Positions 30,404 through 39,600 of a stretch of DNA of 64,000 bases are shown piece after piece. The stretch spans positions 41,288 to 105,287 of the forward strand of contig NZ_QKYV01000008.1 of NCBI RefSeq assembly GCF_003253545.1, in the 5' to 3' direction. Source of the stretch: Mesonia algae (lineage in GTDB: Bacteria > Bacteroidota > Bacteroidia > Flavobacteriales > Flavobacteriaceae). A model generated the notes under the pieces. It had not been told where the DNA came from. It saw only the letters and a list, made by a program, of their open reading frames with translations, and searched no databases. How positions within the stretch are numbered: position 1 is the stretch's first letter; every line of letters starts with the position of its first letter. A program made the position numbers and the translations under genes.

Positions 30404-31206
30404 GGCTGCTTTTTAAAAATAGCCTTTTCTACTTTACCAGATTTAGTGTTGAAATACTCAACTTCTAAATCTCCATTAGAGGAAATGATTAAAGACCCAT
30501 TTAAACGTTCTGAATTGTAAAGTATATTACCAGTAGGAGTCTCATTTATAAAAGCTTCTTTATCTCCATTAGCATTGAGTAGAAGATACCCTGCTTCTAT
30601 TTTTTTTAAAGTAAAAATAGTCCCCTCGTAACTAAAGGAATTTTCTACTAAACTGGCCAAAGCATCAGGTTTTTCATAATTATTTTTATCATCAGAAAAG
30701 TCACCAGTAATATCTTGTTGTTTATCTTGCTTAATATTTTGATTAAGACTTCCATTATATTCATAATTTACACCACTAAAAGAAGTAAATGTTTTTAGAA
30801 GAGATTCTTTATAAGCTTCCTCAACATTTTTCTTTTTACTTTCCCCTTCTGCAGTTTGAAAAATCACATTACCATAACAATCTTTTAGTTTTAAAACTAC
30901 TTTAGTATTTAATGAAAAATACCGAGTTGTTACACTTTCTAAATCTGCATATAAAGCTAAACATTGATTAAACACTAAGTCTTTAGGAAATTTTTCTACT
31001 TCCATATAAGTTGTAAAACCTTCTTGTTTTAATAAATATTTAGTTGTAGAATTTAACAAGAACTCATTATCTTCCTTAGACATTTTATATTGTAAAGGAA
31101 TCACAACATATTTAAAATCGTTCAAGGTTTTCATAGTCTGTGAAAAACCATTCCAACCAAACAGGGTTAATAAAAAAATAATTAAAATTTTCTTATTCAT
31201 CATCAT
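30400..31206 (-). CDS. secreted or periplasmic protein of unknown function
   Basis: 268 residues with a signal peptide (about 1-22, ending GWNGFSQ) and no lipobox. The body alternates Lys-rich stretches and beta strands; DFKYVVIPLQYKMSKEDNEF and LLLNANGDKEAFINE are the most distinctive. No catalytic motif is visible. Its start overlaps the stop of the upstream HAD gene as TAATG, so the two are probably coupled, but nothing links the functions. The start could be any of three consecutive ATGs. Confidence 0.6.
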   Translation of the reverse strand: MMMNKKILIIFLLTLFGWNGFSQTMKTLNDFKYVVIPLQYKMSKEDNEFLLNSTTKYLLKQEGFTTYMEVEKFPKDLVFNQCLALYADLESVTTRYFSLNTKVVLKLKDCYGNVIFQTAEGESKKKNVEEAYKESLLKTFTSFSGVNYEYNGSLNQNIKQDKQQDITGDFSDDKNNYEKPDALASLVENSFSYEGTIFTLKKIEAGYLLLNANGDKEAFINETPTGNILYNSERLNGSLIISSNGDLEVEYFNTKSGKVEKAIFKKQP

Positions 31207-31892
31207 TATATTAATAGGGTTTCTAATTCTTTTAGGGTATTAATCTTTTGTCCGATATGATTTATTTTATCGTCTGGATCAAACAGAATGGTTTCTATAC
31301 CCGCTCTATTGGCTCCTTGTATATCTGCTTCTAGATTATCTCCAATCATTAAACTTTGTCTAGGCTGCACTTGAGCCACAGATAAAGCTTTTTCGAAAAT
31401 TAAAGGGTGTGGTTTTTTTACACCGACATCTTCAGAGGTAGTGACTGTATGAAAGTAATGATGTATTTGCGCATTTTTTAATTTTAGCTGCTGTACTTCT
31501 TTAAATCCATTCGTGATAATATGTAATTTATAGTTGGCCTGAAGCTTTTCTAAAACCTCTAACGTTCCATCGAATAAAAAATTATAATCGGATAAATGTA
31601 AAATATAATCTTCAGATAAACAGGAAATCATCTCTTCATTTACATCAAAATTAACTCTTACAAATGATTCTTTTAACCGATTATACCTTAACTCCTCTTT
31701 GCTTACTTTATCTAAAGCATAAAGTTGCCAATACCTTTGATTAATAGGGATGTAAGAACTTAAAAAAACATCTAAATTGATATCCAAATCGTTTTTCAAA
31801 AAAATCTTCTCGAAAGTAAGTGCCGAATTTCTTTCAAAATCCCATAAAGTATGGTCTAAATCAAAAAAAACATCAGTGATTCTATTTTTCAT
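31206..31892 (-). CDS. YjjG-family HAD nucleotidase (noncanonical pyrimidine nucleotidase)
   Basis: HAD-superfamily phosphatase likely to dephosphorylate nucleotides and limit damaged pyrimidines. The 228 residues have the nucleophile motif FFDLDHTLWDFE (Asp11 and Asp13), a helical cap, the Thr motif HIITNGF, Lys in VGVKKPHPLIFEKAL, and acidic motif IGDNLEADIQGANRAG. LWDFERN after the first motif is characteristic of the YjjG group. It overlaps the upstream deacetylase-like gene by 11 bases. Confidence 0.85.
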   Translation of the reverse strand: MKNRITDVFFDLDHTLWDFERNSALTFEKIFLKNDLDINLDVFLSSYIPINQRYWQLYALDKVSKEELRYNRLKESFVRVNFDVNEEMISCLSEDYILHLSDYNFLFDGTLEVLEKLQANYKLHIITNGFKEVQQLKLKNAQIHHYFHTVTTSEDVGVKKPHPLIFEKALSVAQVQPRQSLMIGDNLEADIQGANRAGIETILFDPDDKINHIGQKINTLKELETLLI

Positions 31893-33168
31893 TTAGATAC
31901 GTAATAAGGTTTAAATATTTTTTTTCTTTATCCCAGTTATCAAAATCTTTATTGTTCATTAAAATATTGAGAGAGCCTCCAACTTTTCTTACCTCATCTT
32001 TAATTTTCTCCATTTTTGTTTTTAGCTCAAAAAAGGTATGATACTTAATACAATTGCTATTAAAGACTATGGGGTCTAAAACCAAAGGTGAGATTCGCTC
32101 AAAATTTATGTCATAATAAAGATATGAGGAACAAGTCCCAGCTCTAAAACCTAAGGTTTCTGCGTAGCTCATGGAGAAATCACGTTCTATTTCTAACTTA
32201 TCAAAATTATTATATAAGGTAGGCAAGTTGAGATCGTAATTGTAGCTCCCTATTAATTTTAATGGGCGGTTAACGATAGATTCCCACCTCTTTTTTTCGA
32301 GCTTTAAAGTAGAAAAATCATACAATGCCTCATAACCTGGTAACAAACCTATTTTCCCATAATCTCCCATAGATTTAATTAGGGCTTGGTATTTTATTTT
32401 ATTATAGCTAACATTTTTACTCTTAATAGAGTAATTACTTAACTGAAATAAAAAATGCCACTTAAACTGATTTTGATGTGATTCTTTCACCAAACCATCA
32501 TAAATGTCATATGGATCTTTTTTTAAATAAAACAATACCTTAAAGCGTTCTATAAAATTAGCGATATCCAATTTAAAAAAGTCTCTTATACTTGCTCCAA
32601 TGCTTCTTACAATTCCTTTTTTTCTAAATTTAAATGCTTCCGCTACAGCTAAAATATTTTTATTATTAAACTCTCGCTTTACGGAATTTTCTTTAGGAAA
32701 TCTATCTTTAAGTAACGTATTAAACTTGTAAGCCCATATATCTACTACTGGTTGTTCTAAAAAGCCATGTTTAAAACCTATACTTTCTTTATAAGGATAT
32801 CTTCCTACAGAATCTTTAACATGTGGCAAATATTCTTCGTACCTGCTTAGCAAATAGAAACTGGCAGAAAAAATATCGAAAGGAACATCACTCTTATCTG
32901 ATACTTTAAAAAAACAAGTGGTATTCTCCCATTCATGAAATTTTAATTCGGTATCATTAAAGCCTTGCTCATTTAATAAACCTGCTTCTTGAATAAAAAA
33001 CTCATTCCCCATTTTTTGCTTTCCATAAGAAATTTTCATTCCTTCGTGGGCAACAAATTCTTCAATTTTTGAAGTAAAACCAACCTCATACCCTAAAATA
33101 CTTGAACATACTTGTCTAAAAGTATAGTTAATTCTAGGGGTAAGTGTCTTAATATAAATTAATAGCAT
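31882..33168 (-). CDS. polysaccharide deacetylase-like protein (DUF7033 type)
   Basis: 428 residues beginning MLLIYIKTLTPRINYTFRQV, the opening of Bacteroidota proteins annotated as polysaccharide deacetylase family. GYEVGFTSKIEEFVAHEGMKISYG and FYLLSRYEEY (about 106-115) belong to the N-terminal DUF7033 part. The C-terminal half (YDFSTLKLEKKRWESIVNRP, GFRAGTCSSYLYYD) resembles the distal part of a NodB-like fold, but I see no intact HxxH metal motif, so activity is uncertain. It is the first gene of a three-gene overlapping set with the HAD nucleotidase. Confidence 0.7.
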   Translation of the reverse strand: MLLIYIKTLTPRINYTFRQVCSSILGYEVGFTSKIEEFVAHEGMKISYGKQKMGNEFFIQEAGLLNEQGFNDTELKFHEWENTTCFFKVSDKSDVPFDIFSASFYLLSRYEEYLPHVKDSVGRYPYKESIGFKHGFLEQPVVDIWAYKFNTLLKDRFPKENSVKREFNNKNILAVAEAFKFRKKGIVRSIGASIRDFFKLDIANFIERFKVLFYLKKDPYDIYDGLVKESHQNQFKWHFLFQLSNYSIKSKNVSYNKIKYQALIKSMGDYGKIGLLPGYEALYDFSTLKLEKKRWESIVNRPLKLIGSYNYDLNLPTLYNNFDKLEIERDFSMSYAETLGFRAGTCSSYLYYDINFERISPLVLDPIVFNSNCIKYHTFFELKTKMEKIKDEVRKVGGSLNILMNNKDFDNWDKEKKYLNLITYLNEK

Positions 33169-33250
33169 TGGTCAACTTAAATTACCTTATACAAGGTCGT
33201 AGGAGATTATCAATATATTTTCATTAAAAAAACTTCTCGTTTTTAGCTAA

Positions 33251-33952
33251 TTAAGAAAGTAAACCTTCATTAGCAAAGCTAAAATAAGATTTTTGAGTGA
33301 CTATAAGATGATCTAAGACTTTAATATCCAAACTTTCTCCTGCAATTTTAAGCTTTTGCGTAAGTTGTTTATCTGCCGTGCTTGGCACTAATGTCCCCGA
33401 AGGGTGATTATGCGCCAAAATAATGGAAGTTGCTCCTATCTCTAAAGCGTTTTTAAAAGCTAAACGTATATCTACTAATGTGCCCGTAATACCGCCTTTA
33501 CTTAATTGAATTTTCTGTAAAATCTTATTGGAATTATTAAGGTAAATTATCCAAAATTCTTCGTGATTAAGATCTCCAAGGATGGGTTGCATAACTTCAA
33601 AAACAGAATCACTAGAAGTAATTTGTTTTCTCTGCAAAGCCTCCTCCCCTCTTCTTCTTCTACCTAATTCTAAAGCGGCAACTATAGAAATAGCCTTTGC
33701 CTCTCCAATTCCTTTAAACTTCATGAGTTGCTTTACGGAAAACTTTCCTAGCTCGTTTAGACTATTTTCCGCGGTAAGTAAAATTCGTTTTGATAATTCT
33801 ACAGCACTTTCTTCACGGTTTCCCGAACCTATTAAAATAGCAATCAATTCGGCATCACTTAAAGCTGTTTTTCCTTTATGAAGTAATTTTTCTCTAGGAC
33901 GATCTCCTTCAGCCCAATGTTTAATTGAAAAAGCTTTTTTCTTTTCTTCCAT
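33251..33952 (-). CDS. radC: RadC/YsxA family JAMM-domain protein
   Basis: Putative JAMM metalloprotein linked by name to DNA repair, although the role of RadC is unsettled. From the ATG ending at 33952 it has 233 residues. The N-terminal helix-hairpin-helix (KGIGEAKAISIVAALELG) is followed by the JAMM motif His181, His183, Ser191 and Asp194 (HNHPSGTLVPSTAD). A TTG start 18 bases further upstream adds MFLSLE and is less likely. It is divergent from the DUF1569 gene. Confidence 0.93.
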   Translation of the reverse strand: MEEKKKAFSIKHWAEGDRPREKLLHKGKTALSDAELIAILIGSGNREESAVELSKRILLTAENSLNELGKFSVKQLMKFKGIGEAKAISIVAALELGRRRRGEEALQRKQITSSDSVFEVMQPILGDLNHEEFWIIYLNNSNKILQKIQLSKGGITGTLVDIRLAFKNALEIGATSIILAHNHPSGTLVPSTADKQLTQKLKIAGESLDIKVLDHLIVTQKSYFSFANEGLLS

Positions 33953-34005
33953 TTCTAAAGATAAGAACAAAAAATAAATATTACTTTTATCTAAAACTAA
34001 TTCTT

Positions 34006-34455
34006 ATGCAATCCTTATTTAACCCTGAAGCTTATAAAGAAATAAAAGATCGGTTAAACTCACTCACCCCTGAAGCTGAAAAACAATGGGGAAAAATGAC
34101 CGTATCCCAAATGCTACATCATTGTCAAAAACCTATATTAATTGCGTTAGAAAGGGAAACAATTAGTAAACCTCCTTTTTTAATTCGTTTTGCTATGAAA
34201 TTAATGAAACCTATGTTGTACAATGACAAACCTTGGAAAAAAGGTCTTCCTACAGCAAAAGAATTAGAAGTTACTCAACAAAAAGATTTCTCTAACGAGA
34301 AACAACAATTAGATGTATTAATTGAAGATTTTCATGGACATAGTAATAAAGAAGAGTGGAGACCTCATCCTGTTTTTGGCACATTTACCAAAGAACAATG
34401 GGGTAAGATGCAGTATAAACATTTAGACCATCACCTTACCCAATTTAATGTATAA
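34006..34455 (+). CDS. DUF1569 (DinB-like) protein
   Basis: 149-residue cytoplasmic protein from the ATG at 34006. It contains TPEAEKQWGKMTVSQMLHHC (about 19-38) with MLHHC at a DinB-like metal-ligand position, and HPVFGTFTKEQWGKMQYKHL with DHHL near the C-terminus. This is the DUF1569 pattern, a DinB-superfamily group with possible thiol-transferase activity; no substrate is known. A longer frame from 33925 would run back into the radC start region and is rejected. An imperfect -7 element (TACTTTTA) lies at 33982-33989. Confidence 0.7.
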   Translation: MQSLFNPEAYKEIKDRLNSLTPEAEKQWGKMTVSQMLHHCQKPILIALERETISKPPFLIRFAMKLMKPMLYNDKPWKKGLPTAKELEVTQQKDFSNEKQQLDVLIEDFHGHSNKEEWRPHPVFGTFTKEQWGKMQYKHLDHHLTQFNV

Positions 34456-34456
34456 C

Positions 34457-35812
34457 TTAGCTAATAAGTTCTGATATTGTATCAAGATCCAATCCGCCGT
34501 AATTACCACTACTCATAAGAAGTAATGTAGAATTATCAAAATTTTGAGTTTTCAAATACTCTTGAAATAATTGCGGATTTGTGTATATTTTTAAATTAGA
34601 ATGTTGAAAAGCTTCTTTTATATCTTCCTCTTCTACATTTTCTAATTTCTTGATAGCAACAGCTTCTGGAGAGTAAAATACTACAGCTTCATCTGCTTTA
34701 TCAAGAGTATCTTTATAATGTTTTAAAAACTCGGCATTTAAACTGCTGTACGTATGTAATTCTAAACAAGCTATTAATTTTCTTTGCGGAAATTGCTCCT
34801 TCACAGCTTTTGTGGTTGCCACTACTTTTGACGGACTATGAGCAAAATCTTTGTATACTGTGGTTGTGTTTGTTTCAACAATTTTCTCTAAACGTTTTGA
34901 AGCTCCTTTAAAAGTACTTATGGCTTCGTAGAACTCATCTTCATCTACTCCCATATGTTGACAAACCCATTTAGCTCCTGCCAGATTATTTAAGTTATGT
35001 TTCCCGAAGATCTCGATTGGCATATCCCCTTCAGGAGTTACCAAATAAGTTTCACCATCTTCAATAAAGTATTCTGGCGTTTGATAAGCATGTTTTCGTG
35101 TAGGTTTTGTAGCACTTTCGGCAACTTCCGTGACAACGGAATCTTCTTCATTGTAAACAAGAATACTTCCGTTCACCATGGTATCTACAAAAATTTGAAA
35201 TTGTTCTTTGTAATTTTCAAAAGTTGGAAATACATTAATATGATCCCAAGCAATTCCGCTAAGGAGCGCGATGTTCGCTTTATACAAATGAAATTTAGGT
35301 CGGCGATCTATAGGAGATGATAAATACTCGTCTCCTTCCAGCAACATAAAATCGTTTTTCGAAGTAAGATGTACCATAGTCTCAAAACCTTCTAATTGTG
35401 CACCCACCATAAAATCTACCTCTTTATGGTGATAATGTAAAACGTGTAAAATCATAGAAGTGATGGTGGTTTTACCATGAGAGCCACCAATTACCACGCG
35501 TGTTTTTTCTTTACTATGTTCGTATAAAAATTCGGGATAAGAGTAAATTTTTAAGCCTAATTCTTGAGCTTTAAGCAACTCTGGATTATCGGGTTTTGCA
35601 TGCATTCCCAAAATTACCGCATCTAGGTCTTTAGTAATTACATTTGAAAACCAACCCATTTCTTGTGGTAGTAATCCATATTTATCCAATCTACTTTTTG
35701 AAGGTTCAAAGATAGCATCATCACTCCCAGAAACAGTATCGCCTTTATGGTGAAGTGCCAATGCTAAATTGTGCATAGCGCTCCCTCCTATGGCTATAAA
35801 ATGTACACGCAT
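34457..35812 (-). CDS. mpl: Mpl-type muropeptide ligase (Mur ligase family)
   Basis: Cytoplasmic ligase predicted to attach recycled tripeptide to UDP-MurNAc in peptidoglycan recycling. The 451 residues begin MRVHFIAIGGSAMHNLALAL, the Mpl/MurC-like Rossmann opening. The ATP site is GGSHGKTT (109-116), the middle domain has LLEGDEYLSSPIDRRPKF (Mur ligase Glu/Asp), and the C-terminal domain has DFAHSPSKVVAT. MurC is a possible alternative, but GGSAMHNLALAL favours Mpl. It converges with the DUF1569 gene, stops one base apart. Confidence 0.88.
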   Translation of the reverse strand: MRVHFIAIGGSAMHNLALALHHKGDTVSGSDDAIFEPSKSRLDKYGLLPQEMGWFSNVITKDLDAVILGMHAKPDNPELLKAQELGLKIYSYPEFLYEHSKEKTRVVIGGSHGKTTITSMILHVLHYHHKEVDFMVGAQLEGFETMVHLTSKNDFMLLEGDEYLSSPIDRRPKFHLYKANIALLSGIAWDHINVFPTFENYKEQFQIFVDTMVNGSILVYNEEDSVVTEVAESATKPTRKHAYQTPEYFIEDGETYLVTPEGDMPIEIFGKHNLNNLAGAKWVCQHMGVDEDEFYEAISTFKGASKRLEKIVETNTTTVYKDFAHSPSKVVATTKAVKEQFPQRKLIACLELHTYSSLNAEFLKHYKDTLDKADEAVVFYSPEAVAIKKLENVEEEDIKEAFQHSNLKIYTNPQLFQEYLKTQNFDNSTLLLMSSGNYGGLDLDTISELIS

Positions 35813-35872
35813 AGTTGTTTTTTATAATAAAAAGTAAAGATATAAAATTTGAGAGCTTTCTTAAAGATAGAA

Positions 35873-36589
35873 CTATATATTCGTCCAATTATGAGCAGGG
35901 TGTTTTTCTTGGGCTTCTTTTCTCAGCTGCTGTGCTTGTTCTTTTTTATTCATCTTATTTTCATAAAAATGAATCAACTCTTGATAGCAGGTTATTGAGC
36001 CTCCTACAGTTAATGCGTTTTTGTAATATTTTTCTGCAGCTTGAAAGTCTTTATCTTCGCTAGCCACATAACCTTTGGCAAGCCAACCATCTACTGGGCT
36101 AATTTGCAAAAGCTCATCGGTATATTTATAAGCTGTAGAAGTGCTTCCGCCCAAAATGCCTGGTAATTGCATATACAACTTAGCTAGTGCCCATCTTGCT
36201 TCAATATGATTTTCATCTAGCTGAGCAGCCTCTTTCAAATAATATTTAATGTCTGAAATATAAAAAGCCGCCTCCATTTTACTTAGTGTTAGAGCTTTCA
36301 TTCCCAAAGCTCCACCATATTTAAAATTGTAATTAGCGCTTTGCGGAAATGTTTCTACTAAATTTTCATACACCTCAACACTCTCATCCCAATTTTCTTG
36401 CTTAGCATATACATCCCCGATATATTCTTGAGCTTTCCAGTATTTATCTTCACCTATAGAAATGTTTTTAAAATCTAATAGGGCTGCCGTAAGATTTTCT
36501 CTCTTAAAATGCTTTACTCCATTTTCATATGAGTTTTGTGCGTTCACTGCAATAGAACACATAAAAAGTAAAGCATAAATAAGTTTCAT
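35873..36589 (-). CDS. exported TPR-repeat protein
   Basis: 238 residues from the ATG ending at 36589, with a signal peptide (about 1-17, ending IAVNAQ). Several TPR-like helical repeats follow (YWKAQEYIGDVYAKQENWDE, YWKAL-type spacing at about 45-75, 120-150 and 170-200). The domain is used for protein-protein contacts; partners are unknown. A TTG start 24 bases upstream adds MQGIKIIF and is less likely. It is divergent from the macroglobulin gene, 94 bp apart. Confidence 0.72.
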   Translation of the reverse strand: MKLIYALLFMCSIAVNAQNSYENGVKHFKRENLTAALLDFKNISIGEDKYWKAQEYIGDVYAKQENWDESVEVYENLVETFPQSANYNFKYGGALGMKALTLSKMEAAFYISDIKYYLKEAAQLDENHIEARWALAKLYMQLPGILGGSTSTAYKYTDELLQISPVDGWLAKGYVASEDKDFQAAEKYYKNALTVGGSITCYQELIHFYENKMNKKEQAQQLRKEAQEKHPAHNWTNI

Positions 36590-36683
36590 AAATATAATTT
36601 TAATGCCTTGCAAAGTTCTTTAAAATTAAATAAGCAGCAAGATAGATATATAAATTTTATAACTTTAAAGAAAATACTGTGCC

Positions 36684-39600
36684 ATGCTTAAAAAAATACT
36701 TCTTTTTCTTTTAGCTGTTTTTATAACCTCGAATGTTTTCTCACAACGAAGATTTGATAAATGGTGGGATGAAGTAGAAAAATTAGAGCGAGCAGATTTG
36801 TCGTTTGATGCTTACGAAAAAGCTCAAGTCATTTTAAAAAAGGCAGATAGAAAAGAAAACGCAGAGCAGTTTATTCGAGCCTTTTTATATATACAGAAGT
36901 TTAAATTAATATTAAAAGATAATAGTCAAGATGAAGTATACAAAGATTTCTTATCTGAAATTGAAGAGCAGCCTTTTCCCATTAAAAACATTTTATCTTC
37001 TTATTTAGCCGAGAGTTTAAATCAATATTATACTCGTAACCGATATAGAATCAGTAGACGCACTAAAATTGATACTTCTTCATCTTCTTTTAAAACTTGG
37101 GATAGAGAAACTTTCAAAGAGAAAATTAATTATTATTATGAGCTCTCGCTAGTATCTAAAGGAAAGTTAGTGAAAATTCCGTTAAGTGATTATAAAAACA
37201 CTTTGTCTTATGGTGATAATTATAACAGGTTTAGATCAACCCTCTTAGATCTTTTAGCTTCTAGATATTTAAATACATTGCAATTACCTAAATATTATAA
37301 CCTTTCTAAAAATGATTTAATTATAGACAATCCTTTATATTTCGATTCTCCAACAGCATTTAGTAAACTACCTCTTAACAATAAGTATAATCACCAAACA
37401 CGGTACAAAACACTTCAACTGTACCAAGACTTAACTAAATTGCATCTTCAACAAAACGACAATCTTTCTGCATTTATTCTTACGCTAGATCGTTATCAAT
37501 TTTTATTGAACAACGGAAATTTTGATGACAACCAAAAAGAATACCTCAACGCCTTAAAAAAAATATTAAATAGCACTTCCGTTAAGGAAGAAAAAGCTTG
37601 GGCATCTTATAAACTTGCATTATTTTATTATCAAAACGCTAACAAAAATACCAACTACGATTACTCGGAAAAAGCTTTACAACAAGTAGAATATGTATTA
37701 TCGTTAAAAAGCAATTCCATACCAGAACGTGAAGCTTTAAAACTAAAGCAAAAATTAAACGCTACTTCGTTCAGCGTAAATCTGCAAGAAAGTGTAATTC
37801 CTAACCAACCTATTCTAACACAGATTCATGCTGAAAACGTAGATACCTTACACCTATCCATTTATCAGATTAAGAACCGTAACTACGATTACAAAAAGCA
37901 AAATAGGATCTTAGACACACTCATACCAGAAAAAAAAGCTATTCATTATCAAAAATTTACACTTAAAAACCCCGACTCCTTTTATTCTTATAGTCACGAG
38001 TTTTTCATAGATAAATTACCTACAGGATTATACATTTTTAGATTCAGTAAAGAAAAAAATCCTCACTTAGGAAAAGATGAACATATATATTCTTTTGTTC
38101 ATGTTACTAACCTAAGTTATAATATATATGATTACGATAGTGAACAGCATTTATATGTGGTAAATAAAAAAACGGGGCTCCCAATTTCTAATGTACATGT
38201 AAAAGTAGAAAATAATGGAAGTTACATCACTAATAATAATGGTTTGACTATTCTAAAAGGTGAGAATAAAAATTATCGCGAAAAAACTTTACTTATAAAG
38301 GGCAGAGATACTTTACCAACCGGAGTTCGCTTTTCTAAAAAATACATACAAAATTACGTAGATGACGGCGAAATTGAGGTTACTATTTTTACCGACCGTA
38401 GTATTTATCGCCCAGGACAGACCATTTATTTTAAAAGCATTATTTCTTACCAAAAAGAAAAGGAAAGAAAGGTTGTACCCTTCGAAAAGGTGTTGGTATC
38501 TTTATACAATCCTAATGATGACTTAATAAAAGAAATTGAACTTACTACTAATGAATTTGGTTCGGTTACCGGAGAATTTATTATCCCTGAGAATAACCTT
38601 AACGGAAATTATCAAATCTATATTGATGAAAATTTTGATGATGACTCGGATTATAATCATATAGATTTTGACGACGCCTATAAAAGAGTTAGTGTAGAAG
38701 AATACAAACGCCCCACTTTTGAGGTAGAACTCATTAATCTTGACTCCACATATGTGCTTAATGATTCTATCTCTGTAAAAGGTAAAGCAACCGCATTTTT
38801 TGGAGGCAATATTACCAATGCAAAAGTAAATTATCAAGTAGAACGCTCTTTAGACCGTAACCCTATTCCTAGATCTAGTTCTAGATATGTGAGAGTTGAA
38901 AGTACTAGAATTGCATCAGGATTGGTAAAAACCAATGATAAAGGAGAGTTTGCAATTTCTTTTATTGCGAGTCCAGACAGTTTAGTACCAAAAAAATATA
39001 AACCTAATTTTAAGTACACTATTACGGCGAGCATTACCGATATTAACGGAGAGACTCAAACAGCACGAAAGAATTATAATTTTGGGTATCACGCTGGGAA
39101 TATACAATTACTTACCGCCAACAAAATTCATTTACAAGAAGATCAAACCTTAAGCCTACAAACGAAAGACCTTAATAAAAATCCTATAAATACTTCTGGT
39201 AAATTATTGGTCTATAAATATAAAACACCTAACCGAATTATTGCAGAGCGACCTTGGAATACACCAGATATTCAAAACATTCTTAAAAATGATTTTTTAC
39301 AATACTATCCTTATTTTGCTTATGATAGCTTAGATGTAGGTGCATATTGGGAAAAAGAATTACTGAAGACAATATCGTTAGAAATTGAAGGACAACAAAA
39401 GTTATATTACAATAATTGGAAAGACGATCTTACCTCTGGAGAATATCAAATTCAGTTTAAAGGAGTAGATTTTTTAGGAGACAGTATTACCGCCTATAAA
39501 GAAGTTCAGTTCATCAACACAATAGATGAAAAACCTATTCTTAACAGATTGTTTGTCACTTTTTCTTCTGAAGTAAAAAAACAAAAGAAAGAAAATTTAG

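Noticed and set aside
33226..33244. AAAAAC/GTTTTT stem after radC as a terminator
   Set aside because: The stem is six bases and almost all A/T; too weak to call.
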